Below, piece after piece: positions 18,801 to 25,989 of a stretch of 64,000 nucleotides of DNA. The DNA lies in assembly GCA_040349255.1 (NCBI GenBank), contig JBEQUE010000152.1:5968-69967 (forward strand), given 5' to 3'. The position numbers and the translations under genes are program-made. How positions within the stretch are numbered: the stretch's first letter is position 1; each line of letters opens with the position of its first letter. Source of the DNA: DATMER01 sp040349255 (GTDB taxonomy: Bacteria > Acidobacteriota > Thermoanaerobaculia > Multivoradales > UBA5704). Below the pieces are notes generated by a model. It was not told where the DNA came from, searched no databases, and was given only the letters and a program-made list of their open reading frames with translations.

Positions 18801-21035
18801 GCACCGTGGAGTTCGCCCGAGTCAACGGTCGATGACCACTCTTACCAAGCGATGCTCTCAATTACTGGAGAGCGGAAAGCCTACCTCGGTGACAGCCACG
18901 TCTGGTTTTGGTACCGCGGGACTGGGGTCGGCCCCTTCCCCTGCATGAGCGCCCTGCAAGCCCTCGAAGTGGTCTGCGACCAGTTGATCGAGGCCGGCAT
19001 TTCTCCCAGAGAGTTGGCAACCTTCCTACTCAAGGACTGCGAGAATCTCGCGATGCCGGCATTGGTAGTAGGGATGCTCATACGACATCTGGAGATCGTC
19101 GAGGATGCGTTAGACCCCTTCTTGTCTGAGCCGAGCATTTGGGATTTGGAGTTCAAGCGTTTTGTAGCGGAGCACTCGAGCTTGGCGGCAGGCTCGGAAA
19201 TGATCCACGCGGCTCAGCGGCGAAAGTGGACTCTCCGAGAGGCGGCAATGTCGCTTGTCTTACGAGCGGAGGGCGAGCGGATCGACTCACTGCGAAGGCT
19301 CGGCGAGCGCCTCATCGAACGAGCGCACGAACTTGAGAAGCACGGCAAGGCCGCGCAGGGAGACGGACAAGGAACTTCACTGTCGGAGGATCTTGCAGCA
19401 GCGCACACTTGGGCAGCTGCCTTGGACCGACAATCGTACAGAGTCACGGAGCAGGAAGGTCAGCTTCTCGTCCATCCAACCGTTTCCGACGATGTGCAGA
19501 ATGCTCTTGAGCCTGCCAGCAAAGACTTCAGCCAAGGTTCCCAAGTGAACAATCTCGTTCTCCGCTATGCATACCAGCGGCACAATTTGGTAGGACTGCC
19601 AAAAGTCGGCTTGGCCGAACTCCGATCGGACCTGACGACGGCACGAGAGCTGCTCGCAAACCCGCCGGCCAGAAATCCTTATAGTATTCCCACCGCGCCA
19701 GCCGCTGTGGCTGCGGTTGCACTTGAGCTGTGCTTCGTTGCTGGCGAACCTGTGGCCCACGAGGATCTCGCATGGAGCGCGCAGCTCCTTGTTGAAATCG
19801 CGAAGCTCTACGCAAACGCAGAGGGATCTGAATACTACTACTCCCTTTTTATCTCCGGCCCAGATCGGTCCGCCGCGCGTGGTATTCCCCTTGTTTTCCT
19901 GCCAGCGGCAGCCGACCTACGGGCGAGCCTCGCTGCCGTTGGCATTACGCACGCCGAGCTTGCCGATGCGGCGAGATGGCTGGCTGTAAAATCTTCTTTG
20001 GAGACCCGACTGCTCTATGCGAGCTCTATGGATTTGACCTGGCAGGCGCCCTGTGATCACAAAGCACCAGCGAAGTGCCACCACAGCTTTGCATTTCAAC
20101 TCCTCGAAGACTCTGCGCGCGATTGCATTATTGGAAATTGGGATGTTGAAACTCAAGAGAACCGAATAGAGCATATCGATGGCCCGTTGGACCGAGCCCT
20201 TGGCGCCATTGCGGACGACACGATCATCGTTCCGAAGCTCAGTCCGGCGATACGGGCGCTCGGGATGGCAGCCAACACTCCTAGTTGCTGCACCGCCAAA
20301 GCGAGAGTCTTGCTAGCGGCTCTCCTGGCAGCACACCGTCGTGGAATGGCCGCGCGGGAGCCGAGATACATGCACAGCAGCAGTGACAGTTTGGTTGTTG
20401 CTCGGGCCTTGCTGGCCGGAGCCGCGCATGGCAGCGAAGATCGGCTCTATGAAAGCGTGGAGCAATACGCAGAGAACCCCGGACTGCTGGCAGAGCTACT
20501 GCAGGCCCTTGCGGCCGCAGCGGAAGAAAACCGTCGATTGGCAGAAGCCGCTCGGAGCGTTTGGCCGAAAGTCATTGACCAGGTTCTTGGTTTCATTGAT
20601 GCCAAACATCACAAAGGTGGGCATCGCTACCTTGAAGAGGAGCTCGCTGCCCTGATTCCCAACAAGGCCTATGAGGCCGCATATCTTCGACGGGAGCTCG
20701 AAGCTGAGCCGATTGATTGGTTCGACTTGACCGCCTGGAGGAGACAGGTGGAGCGCTGGCTTGCTTTCGCTGCCGGCAGCCCCAGATGTGTTGATTCACT
20801 CGTTGCAGCTCTCGGCACCCTGGCAACAATTCAGCAAGCCATTGTTGGGCTACCCTGGATCGAAGTGCTGGTACAAGCGGGCCCAGATGGGATCGCGCGT
20901 CAAAGTTGGCTGTTGCCAGGTTGGCTGCGGGAGGTGCAACCCGATAGAGGCCACGAGCAGCGCGCCTGCTGGCAACGGGTTGTGGATATGCTCGTCGTCG
21001 CCGGTAACACGCGAGTGGCCGATCTCAGTGATTGA
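15867..21035 (+). CDS. Large STAND-like P-loop NTPase with N-terminal nuclease-like domain (putative defence protein)
   Basis: 1722 residues. The N-terminus has a Gly run (32-35) followed by TLERRVAAGYLARLL, then PVDDLVIY (Asp78/79) and SLELAVAVRR (Glu95, Arg101/102). This is the layout of a PD-(D/E)XK-like domain, but the expected ExK lysine is replaced, so it may bind rather than cut. Walker A is FGDSGVGKSAL (Gly349-Ser356) and Walker B is RRLVIDSAE (about Asp416). A winged-helix-like region and roughly 1100 residues of helical repeat follow, as in STAND ATPases of the NACHT/Avs type, where the repeats sense a ligand and the N-domain is the effector. The gene is alone, follows a tRNA cluster, and has visibly lower G+C (50% in 18601-18660). 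No clear SD precedes ATG 15867. Role in phage defence is inference. Confidence 0.65.
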   Translation: MSRGRYISDVRSDNAQPSIPLTSRGSSPYSSGGGGVTLERRVAAGYLARLLTGSPAAEFEGRRVSRVAFQQAPAKPVDDLVIYAAHDGETAPSLELAVAVRRAPKFVASDAATLELVTKFLQALPSGEHSTGIERLFAICVAGAQKASGEVAELAALAKDHQADSFFSVLRTPGRFRKKLLSRLDHLVNLVKAALLALGESASVDMAERALWALLWRLHILMPRVEAPDLTDWEELLRVLEPWARDHSLPGAAALRDRLESLAARYASNAAVVELPALRRAVHDVLSPDRHRNDRGWAELMRLDEDARESVRTEMGVGPSQARLQLARSAQAEALHKRAENSPCVLIFGDSGVGKSALVLRELSAEVEADPLRVQVVFLNLRLMPSTIPELRSAIGCPVEDILRELSAPVRRLVIDSAEFIGESSSDLLKHLVRAASNSDVGVWIISSTEGRAAVRAVAETLLTPVIEHEISNLNDEDLNQVAAAFPQVRSLIANPHSKELLRRPIVIDLLVRAGPAGHPLSDADALEVVWAKLVRADGRAERGTPDSRDQVFRKLARHQLQPGSATEIYESLDPVALDGLRRDGLVRSPSAAPWQVLPDFSHELLRTYAVCRVLLANGEPVTELLRVGAPRWALSATRLAAQVLLAVPESARMPMGGRFERIQADFDRLAAAGHGERWSDLPTEAVLPLPQAGDMLGDAWAHLRADRSQGIRRILRVIQQRYRTDSGVAPFVAKPVVQLLLDRKPPKDRDLAKKIEELLRCWLGALIVDNTPAGDPLRLKLRRSIVQSVQRGDRRLAKEAAKEAAELAARSPEQVRADEERMPAAAFFESLGRRRWVEIPDELVSESTLEKLSLLGVDLGKQGEELLRRVARDAPHRLAPCLEEVFTDYGLGSFNPSLLIALVEAYYLEPHDDAFGMSGYNYGIRNHHSRGSIDPLCAYYKGPFLAMFRADFRSGVACLNRLLNHAAKVRVAVLLQDAPWSSPESTVDDHSYQAMLSITGERKAYLGDSHVWFWYRGTGVGPFPCMSALQALEVVCDQLIEAGISPRELATFLLKDCENLAMPALVVGMLIRHLEIVEDALDPFLSEPSIWDLEFKRFVAEHSSLAAGSEMIHAAQRRKWTLREAAMSLVLRAEGERIDSLRRLGERLIERAHELEKHGKAAQGDGQGTSLSEDLAAAHTWAAALDRQSYRVTEQEGQLLVHPTVSDDVQNALEPASKDFSQGSQVNNLVLRYAYQRHNLVGLPKVGLAELRSDLTTARELLANPPARNPYSIPTAPAAVAAVALELCFVAGEPVAHEDLAWSAQLLVEIAKLYANAEGSEYYYSLFISGPDRSAARGIPLVFLPAAADLRASLAAVGITHAELADAARWLAVKSSLETRLLYASSMDLTWQAPCDHKAPAKCHHSFAFQLLEDSARDCIIGNWDVETQENRIEHIDGPLDRALGAIADDTIIVPKLSPAIRALGMAANTPSCCTAKARVLLAALLAAHRRGMAAREPRYMHSSSDSLVVARALLAGAAHGSEDRLYESVEQYAENPGLLAELLQALAAAAEENRRLAEAARSVWPKVIDQVLGFIDAKHHKGGHRYLEEELAALIPNKAYEAAYLRRELEAEPIDWFDLTAWRRQVERWLAFAAGSPRCVDSLVAALGTLATIQQAIVGLPWIEVLVQAGPDGIARQSWLLPGWLREVQPDRGHEQRACWQRVVDMLVVAGNTRVADLSD

Positions 21036-21102
21036 AGCGATGACTTCTTCTGCTCCGGCGCTGGCGCCCGTGACCGAGACTCTCTGCCGGCCGTCGGCGA
21101 GG

Positions 21103-21120
21103 CATTGCCCGTGGGCAATG
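21103..21120. terminator. Small hairpin between convergent NTPase and garD genes
   Basis: CATTGCCC and GGGCAATG form a perfect inverted repeat separated by GT (realistically a 7-bp stem with a 4-base loop). There is no T-run. It lies in the 134-base gap between the two stops, so a 3'-end role is possible but weakly supported. Confidence 0.35.
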
Positions 21121-21169
21121 GAGCGGGTTCCGGCTTCCGCAACCCATTTCTTCCATGGGAGGCCAAAAC

Positions 21170-22702
21170 TCAGGTGAGCGGCGCCGGGTTGAAGAGCGCC
21201 AGATCGTTGTGGATCCGGTGCACTTCGGTCCACGTCTTCTTCCGCCCGCTGGCGACGTCGAGGTAGTAGTGGAACAGCTCCCAACCGATCTCCTCGACGG
21301 TGCTACGGCCGCTGGCGATCCGGCCTGCGTCGACGTCGATCAGGTCGGGCCAGCGCTGGGCGAGCTCGGTGCGTGAGCTCACCTTGACCACCGGCGCCAT
21401 CGCCAGTCCGTAGGGCGTGCCGCGCCCGGTGGTGAACACGTGGAGGTTCATGCCGGCCGCCAGTTGCAGCGTGCCGCAGACGAAGTCGCCGGCCGGGGTG
21501 GCGCAGAACAGCAGACCTTTGCTCTGGGCGCGTTCGCCCGGGCCGATCACGCCGCTGATCGCCGATCGGCCGGACTTGGCGGTGGCGCCGAGCGCCTTCT
21601 CCACGATGTTGGACAGGCCGCCGGCCTTGTTGCCCGGCGAGGTGTTCGCGCTGCGGTCGCTGTGGCCACGCTCCAGGTAGCGGTCGTACCAGTCCATCTC
21701 GCGGATCAGGGCCTGCGCCACCTCCTCGTCCCTGGCTCGGGCGCTGAGCAGATGCGCGGCGTCGCGGACCTCGGTGACCTCGGAGAACATCACCGTCGCG
21801 CCGGCGCGCACCAGCAGGTCGGAGGCGAAGCCGAGGGCCGGGTTCGCCGTGATGCCGGAGAAGGCATCGCTGCCACCGCATTGCATTCCCAGCACCAGGG
21901 CGGAGGCCGGACAGGTCTCGCGCCGCCGCTGGTCGAGCTCGCGCAAGCGCCGCTCGGCCAGTGCCATGATCCGCTCGATCATCTCGGCGAAGCCGTGCCG
22001 TGAATCCTGCAGTCGGTAGACTCCAGCATCTTGCTCGCCGATGATCTGCGCGGGCTGCAGCATCTCGCACCCCAGGCCGACGACCAGGGTCTGGCCGCCC
22101 AGGTTCGGGTTGCGGGCCAGGTTGCGCACCGTGCGGATCGGGATCTGGACGTCGGGCGTGTCGAACGCGACCCCACAGCCGAAGTCGTGGCTCAGGGCGA
22201 TCACGTCGTCGACGTTCGGGTAGCGCGGCAGGACCTCGTCGCGGATCCTCTTGACGGCGTGGTCCAGCACACCCGTGACGCACTGCACGGTCGTCGTGAT
22301 GCCGAGGAGGTTGCGGGTGCCGACGCTCCCGTCGGCGTTCCTGTAGCCCTCGAAGGTGTACCCTTCGAGCGGCGGAGCGTCGGGCGGCACGTCGGTGCAC
22401 CGCGGCAGCGAGTCGAGCGCCGGCGGCGTCGGCATGACGAGGTCGCTCTCCTGGACCCAGCCGCCTGCGGGGATGGCGCGCCGCGCCGCGCCGATGACCT
22501 GCCCGTAACGCAGCACGGCCTCGCCCTCGGCGATCTCACGGAGCGCCACCTTGTGGGATTGCGGAATCGAGTCGCGAACGCGCAGGCCGTCGCCGAACGC
22601 AGTGCCCGCCGAAACGCCTCCGTCGTTGACGATGACGGCCACGTTGTCGGCCTCGTGCAGACGCAGATAGCGCGGATTCTCCGTGTACTGGGTCAGCGGC
22701 AT
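21170..22702 (-). CDS. garD: Galactarate dehydratase (GarD/UxaA family)
   Basis: 510 residues. The N-terminal SAF-like domain (about 10-95) is followed by the large UxaA/GarD catalytic domain. Motifs match E. coli GarD rather than UxaA: LEGYTFEGYRNADGSVGTRN, RRETCPASALVLGMQCGGSD, VMFSEVTEVRDAAHLL, NTSPGNKAGGLSNIVEKALG and the ending HNDLALFNPAPLT. GarD converts galactarate to 5-keto-4-deoxyglucarate. The surrounding locus uses galacturonate through UxaC, KdgK and KdgA, for which altronate dehydratase would be expected, so this enzyme could act on altronate or on oxidised galacturonate. It is separated from the main operon by array B (552 bases) and may be transcribed on its own. The start is the ATG at 22702. 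Confidence 0.85.
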   Translation of the reverse strand: MPLTQYTENPRYLRLHEADNVAVIVNDGGVSAGTAFGDGLRVRDSIPQSHKVALREIAEGEAVLRYGQVIGAARRAIPAGGWVQESDLVMPTPPALDSLPRCTDVPPDAPPLEGYTFEGYRNADGSVGTRNLLGITTTVQCVTGVLDHAVKRIRDEVLPRYPNVDDVIALSHDFGCGVAFDTPDVQIPIRTVRNLARNPNLGGQTLVVGLGCEMLQPAQIIGEQDAGVYRLQDSRHGFAEMIERIMALAERRLRELDQRRRETCPASALVLGMQCGGSDAFSGITANPALGFASDLLVRAGATVMFSEVTEVRDAAHLLSARARDEEVAQALIREMDWYDRYLERGHSDRSANTSPGNKAGGLSNIVEKALGATAKSGRSAISGVIGPGERAQSKGLLFCATPAGDFVCGTLQLAAGMNLHVFTTGRGTPYGLAMAPVVKVSSRTELAQRWPDLIDVDAGRIASGRSTVEEIGWELFHYYLDVASGRKKTWTEVHRIHNDLALFNPAPLT

Positions 22703-22730
22703 GGGCTCGTCATCCTATCACTCGATCGCA

Positions 22731-23236
22731 ATGTAAGGTTCTCCGCCGCAACGGAAGGTTCCCTGGCGCAAAGGAAGGTTCTATGGCGCAATGTAAGGTT
22801 CTACACGGCGTTGGAAGATTCCTGGCGGCGAGGGAACCTTCCTGGCGCCAAGACAAAGTTCTGCGTGACATTGGAAGGTTCTGTGGCGTAACGGAACGTT
22901 CCATGGCGCAAAGGAGGGTTCCTGGAGCCAAAGGAACGTTCTACGCCGCAACGTAAGGTTCCCTGGCGCAACGTAACCTTCTACGCCGCAAAGGAAGGTT
23001 TCCTGGCGCCAAGGGAACGTTCTACGCCGCAACGTAAGGTTCCCTGGCGCAAAGTAACCTTCCACGCTGCAATGGAAGGTTGCGTTGCGACACAGAAGGT
23101 TGTCGGGCAATGGGGAAGCTCGCTTTTCCGTGGAGCACCTGGATTTCTCCTGACGCACCTGCCGTTGCCGTGAGGCACCTGGATTCTTGCTGGAGCACTT
23201 TGTCTTCTCGTGGAGAAGATAAGGGAAGAATGGAGG
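22731..23236. repeat. Array B: about 25 degenerate units with a 20-base period
   Basis: AAGGTT or a close variant (AACGTT, AACCTT, AAAGTT, AAGATT) recurs at 22735, 22755, 22775 and every 20 bases to 22995. One extra base then shifts the register to 23016, 23036 and on to 23116. The rhythm continues with a different core: GCACCT at 23135, 23155 and 23175, GCACTT at 23195, GAAGAT at 23215. The other half of each unit is near CYNTGGCGCAA or CTACGCCGCAA. Neighbouring units often form AAGGTT...AACCTT dyads. The array occupies almost all of the 552 bases between garD and the Gfo/Idh gene. Open frames through it on the minus strand encode 20-residue-periodic peptides in every frame, which is what a 20-base period produces. 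Confidence 0.9.
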
Positions 23237-23254
23237 AATAGCTTTCGGCTTCGG

Positions 23255-24316
23255 TCAGACCGTCTCGCCGATGGACCCAGCCTCTCGATTCTCGCCGCCG
23301 AGGCCGGCGGCGTCGTAGATGGCGAGGACCAGCGCGAGGGATCGGCGGCCCTCGGTTCCGTTCACCAGCGGGTCGCGGCCCTCGCGGATCGCGGCGACGA
23401 AATCCTGCACGAGGAGGGTGTGCCCGAGGGTGCCGATGCCCGTGGGGCTGGCCCCCGATCCCGCGGCTATCGCCGCAGTCGCTGAGGGTGCCTGGGGGCG
23501 GATCCGGGGCGCGTCGCCTTCCCAGCGGACCAGCGCGTCTCCCTCGATCTGCGCTCCGCCCCGGCTGCCATAGACCTCGACGCGGTGCGGGAATCCCGGC
23601 GCGGCCGCAGTAGTGGCGACGATCGTGCCGCGAGCTCCGCTGGAGAAGCGCAGCGCCGCCACCACGCAGTCCTCCACCTCGATCTCGTGCTGAGCGGCTC
23701 CGCCCGAGGCGCCGACCACCTCCGCCTCGCCGCCCATGAGCCACAGCAGGAGGTCTACTAGGTGGATGCCCTGGTTCATCAGCGCGCCGCCGCCGTCGAG
23801 CGACCAGGTACCGCGCCATGCCGCGCTGTCGTAGTAGCTCTGGGGACGGAAGTACGGGACGGTTGCCGTTCCCATTACGAGATCTCCGAGCTCGCCCGCC
23901 CGGATGGCGTCGTGGAGCGCGCGGAAGGCGGGGTCGGTCCGCCGCTGCAGGGCGACGCCCAGACGCACCGCCGCGTCGCGGCAGGTGGCGATCATGGCGT
24001 CGGCATCGGCGAGGCGCAGGGCCATCGGTTTCTCGACCAGCACGTGCTTGGCCGCCCGCGCCGCCGCCACGGCCTGTTCCGCATGCAGGCCGCTCGGAGA
24101 GCACAGGCAGACGGCGTCAACGTCGGGGCGCTCGAGCAGCGCCTCGAGGCTCGCCTCGCACGGCACGCCGAGCTCCGCCGCTGCCTCCTCCGCTCGTGCC
24201 GCGTCAGCGCGGCAGACGGCCGCGAGCCTGGCGCCAGGCGTCTCCGCGATGGCGCGTGCGTGGTAGCGGGCGACCATGCCCGCGCCGACGATCCCGAAGC
24301 CGATCTCCGTGCTCAC
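23255..24316 (-). CDS. Gfo/Idh/MocA-family NAD(P)-dependent oxidoreductase
   Basis: 353 residues. The N-terminal Rossmann domain has GFGIVGAGMVARYHARAI and the family EKP motif in KHVLVEKPMAL. The C-terminal alpha/beta domain has GGGALMNQGIHLVDLLLWLMG, with the His-Asp pair typical of active members. Members oxidise or epimerise sugars and sugar derivatives; in pectin loci they may handle galacturonate or rhamnose derivatives, but the substrate here is not known. The start is GTG at 24316. Its GTGA overlaps the stop of the pectinesterase gene, so translation is coupled. It is the last gene of the minus-strand pectin operon; array B begins downstream. Confidence 0.88.
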   Translation of the reverse strand: MSTEIGFGIVGAGMVARYHARAIAETPGARLAAVCRADAARAEEAAAELGVPCEASLEALLERPDVDAVCLCSPSGLHAEQAVAAARAAKHVLVEKPMALRLADADAMIATCRDAAVRLGVALQRRTDPAFRALHDAIRAGELGDLVMGTATVPYFRPQSYYDSAAWRGTWSLDGGGALMNQGIHLVDLLLWLMGGEAEVVGASGGAAQHEIEVEDCVVAALRFSSGARGTIVATTAAAPGFPHRVEVYGSRGGAQIEGDALVRWEGDAPRIRPQAPSATAAIAAGSGASPTGIGTLGHTLLVQDFVAAIREGRDPLVNGTEGRRSLALVLAIYDAAGLGGENREAGSIGETV

Positions 24317-25989
24317 GGGAGGGGGGCGAGCTCCAGGTAGCGCACCAGAGGGAGGTGCAATCGCGCCATCTCGCGTGCGGCCAGCTCGGCGATCCGGCGG
24401 GCGCCGAGCTCGGAGAGGTGCGTGTCGTCATGGAGCCCGCCGGGCAGCTGCGGGTGCTCGCCGGGTTCGAAATGAAGGAAGAGCGCCTTGGATCCCTCCA
24501 CGCCGCAGCTTCGCACCAGCGCCCGCGTGGCGTCTTCCATCTCGAGCAGTGGCACGCTTTCCGCGGCGGCGACCTCACGCACCACGCGCGGATACTCGCC
24601 GTGACTGTCGACGAACGCGCCGCGATCGTCGAACCGCCGTCTCACGATCGGAGTGGCCAGGACCGGATGACCGCCCCGGGCGCGCGTCTCTCGCACAAAG
24701 CGCTCCAGGTTGGCGCGGAACGCGCCCTCGGGCTCGGTGAACCGTGCCGGGTCCGCCGCCTTCTCGTCGTTGTGACCGAACTGGATCACCACCCAGTCGC
24801 CCGGTGAGAGCGCTTCCAGGATCGCGTCCCAGCGGCCCTCGTCGCGAAAGGACTTCGTGCTGCGGCCGTTCACGGCCCGGTTCTCGAGCCGGAGCGGCGG
24901 CAGGATCAGCTCGCGGAAGAGCTGTCCCCAGCCGCGCTCGGGATGGGCGAGGTCCGGCTTGTCCGCCATCGTCGAATCGCCGGCCAGGAACAGCGTCGGG
25001 CTGGGGGTCGGAGGGTCGAAGCGAACCGGCTCAGCCTGCGTCGGATCCCACCCCCCGAAGACCGCGGCCGGCGTGATCCGGTCGGCCTCCGCGGCCGTCA
25101 GCTTCTTCGACCACGGCACGCGCGCGGCACGATCGGCCCCCGGTCCCGTGTTGCGGTATTCGAAATAGCGACAGGTGCTCTCGCTCCAGGGCCTGTCCCA
25201 GTTGTGCCAGCCCGCGGGTCGGATCCCCGCGCCCAGCTCGCTGCGCATGAAGATCGTCGCGGCATGGTCTCGCCACGGCCGGCCGAGGTAGGCCTGCTCG
25301 CCCTCCGCGACGCGGACGCGGCTGCGGTTGAAGACGAACCCGAAGGCGGATTCGGGGGGAGTGGCCGCCGCCGTCAGGTAGCTGGAGGCGAGCGCGTGGA
25401 TGTCGCAGCTCTCGAACCAGGCCGTCGCTCCTCCGAACACGAAGTCCGTCGTGCCTTCGATGGAGCAGCCGGTGAAGTAGTGCCGCCCGCGGTTGAGAAA
25501 CACGGTGTCCTGGTGGCCCTGGAACCGGCAGTTGCGGAAGAGCACACGGTCGCCGTGGACCGCCACCGCAAGAGCCTGGCCGACCGGGCCCGCGTCGTTC
25601 CGGATGGTCATGTTCTCGACCGTGAAGTCGTCGGCGTCGACGTACAGGGTGGGCGTCCGGAAGGTCCCGATCGCTTCGCCGTCGAGCCCCTTCATACCGG
25701 CGTGCAGCCCGTAGACGAGGACCGTGCTCTCGGGATCCTCGCCGATAAGCCGGACGTAGCGTTTCTCGCGCTGAGCGTAGACGAGCTCCCGATACACGCC
25801 CCGCCGCACGTAGATCGTCGCGGGCCGGGCGGGCGTGCCCATCGCGATCCTGGCCATGGCCTCCTGGATGGTCGCGAATTGCCCGCTGCCGTCCTTGGCG
25901 ACCACGGCGGTCGTGAGCCTGAAGTCCGTCTGCGCCGCCGCGACGGAGGCTGAGAGGCCCAGGCCGGCAACGATAGCGACGAGCTTCAC
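24313..25989 (-). CDS. Pectin methylesterase fused to SGNH rhamnogalacturonan acetylesterase-like domain
   Basis: 558 residues from GTG 25989, whose GTGA overlaps the uxaC stop. A signal peptide (VAIVAGLGLSASVAAAQ) sends it out. Residues about 25-325 are a pectinesterase beta-helix (CE8): GQALAV, FRNCRFQGHQDTVF with the catalytic Asp, TDFVFGGATAWFESC with the second Asp, and YLGRPW. After a Pro-rich linker, residues about 330-558 are an SGNH hydrolase like rhamnogalacturonan acetylesterase (CE12): AGDSTMAD (Ser), NRAVNGRST, QFGHNDE and HDDTHLS (Asp and His). Both active sites are complete. One polypeptide should therefore remove methyl esters and acetyl groups from pectin before or during depolymerisation. 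Confidence 0.93.
   Translation of the reverse strand: MKLVAIVAGLGLSASVAAAQTDFRLTTAVVAKDGSGQFATIQEAMARIAMGTPARPATIYVRRGVYRELVYAQREKRYVRLIGEDPESTVLVYGLHAGMKGLDGEAIGTFRTPTLYVDADDFTVENMTIRNDAGPVGQALAVAVHGDRVLFRNCRFQGHQDTVFLNRGRHYFTGCSIEGTTDFVFGGATAWFESCDIHALASSYLTAAATPPESAFGFVFNRSRVRVAEGEQAYLGRPWRDHAATIFMRSELGAGIRPAGWHNWDRPWSESTCRYFEYRNTGPGADRAARVPWSKKLTAAEADRITPAAVFGGWDPTQAEPVRFDPPTPSPTLFLAGDSTMADKPDLAHPERGWGQLFRELILPPLRLENRAVNGRSTKSFRDEGRWDAILEALSPGDWVVIQFGHNDEKAADPARFTEPEGAFRANLERFVRETRARGGHPVLATPIVRRRFDDRGAFVDSHGEYPRVVREVAAAESVPLLEMEDATRALVRSCGVEGSKALFLHFEPGEHPQLPGGLHDDTHLSELGARRIAELAAREMARLHLPLVRYLELAPLP

Noticed and set aside
22781..23158. 125-residue frame with 20-residue internal repeats inside array B
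   Set aside because: A 20-base period gives a 20-residue periodic peptide in every frame; other frames are open too, there is no SD, and unit changes do not favour synonymous sites.
22731..23236. CRISPR array
   Set aside because: No constant repeat separated by unique spacers; the units are degenerate and contiguous, and no cas genes are present.
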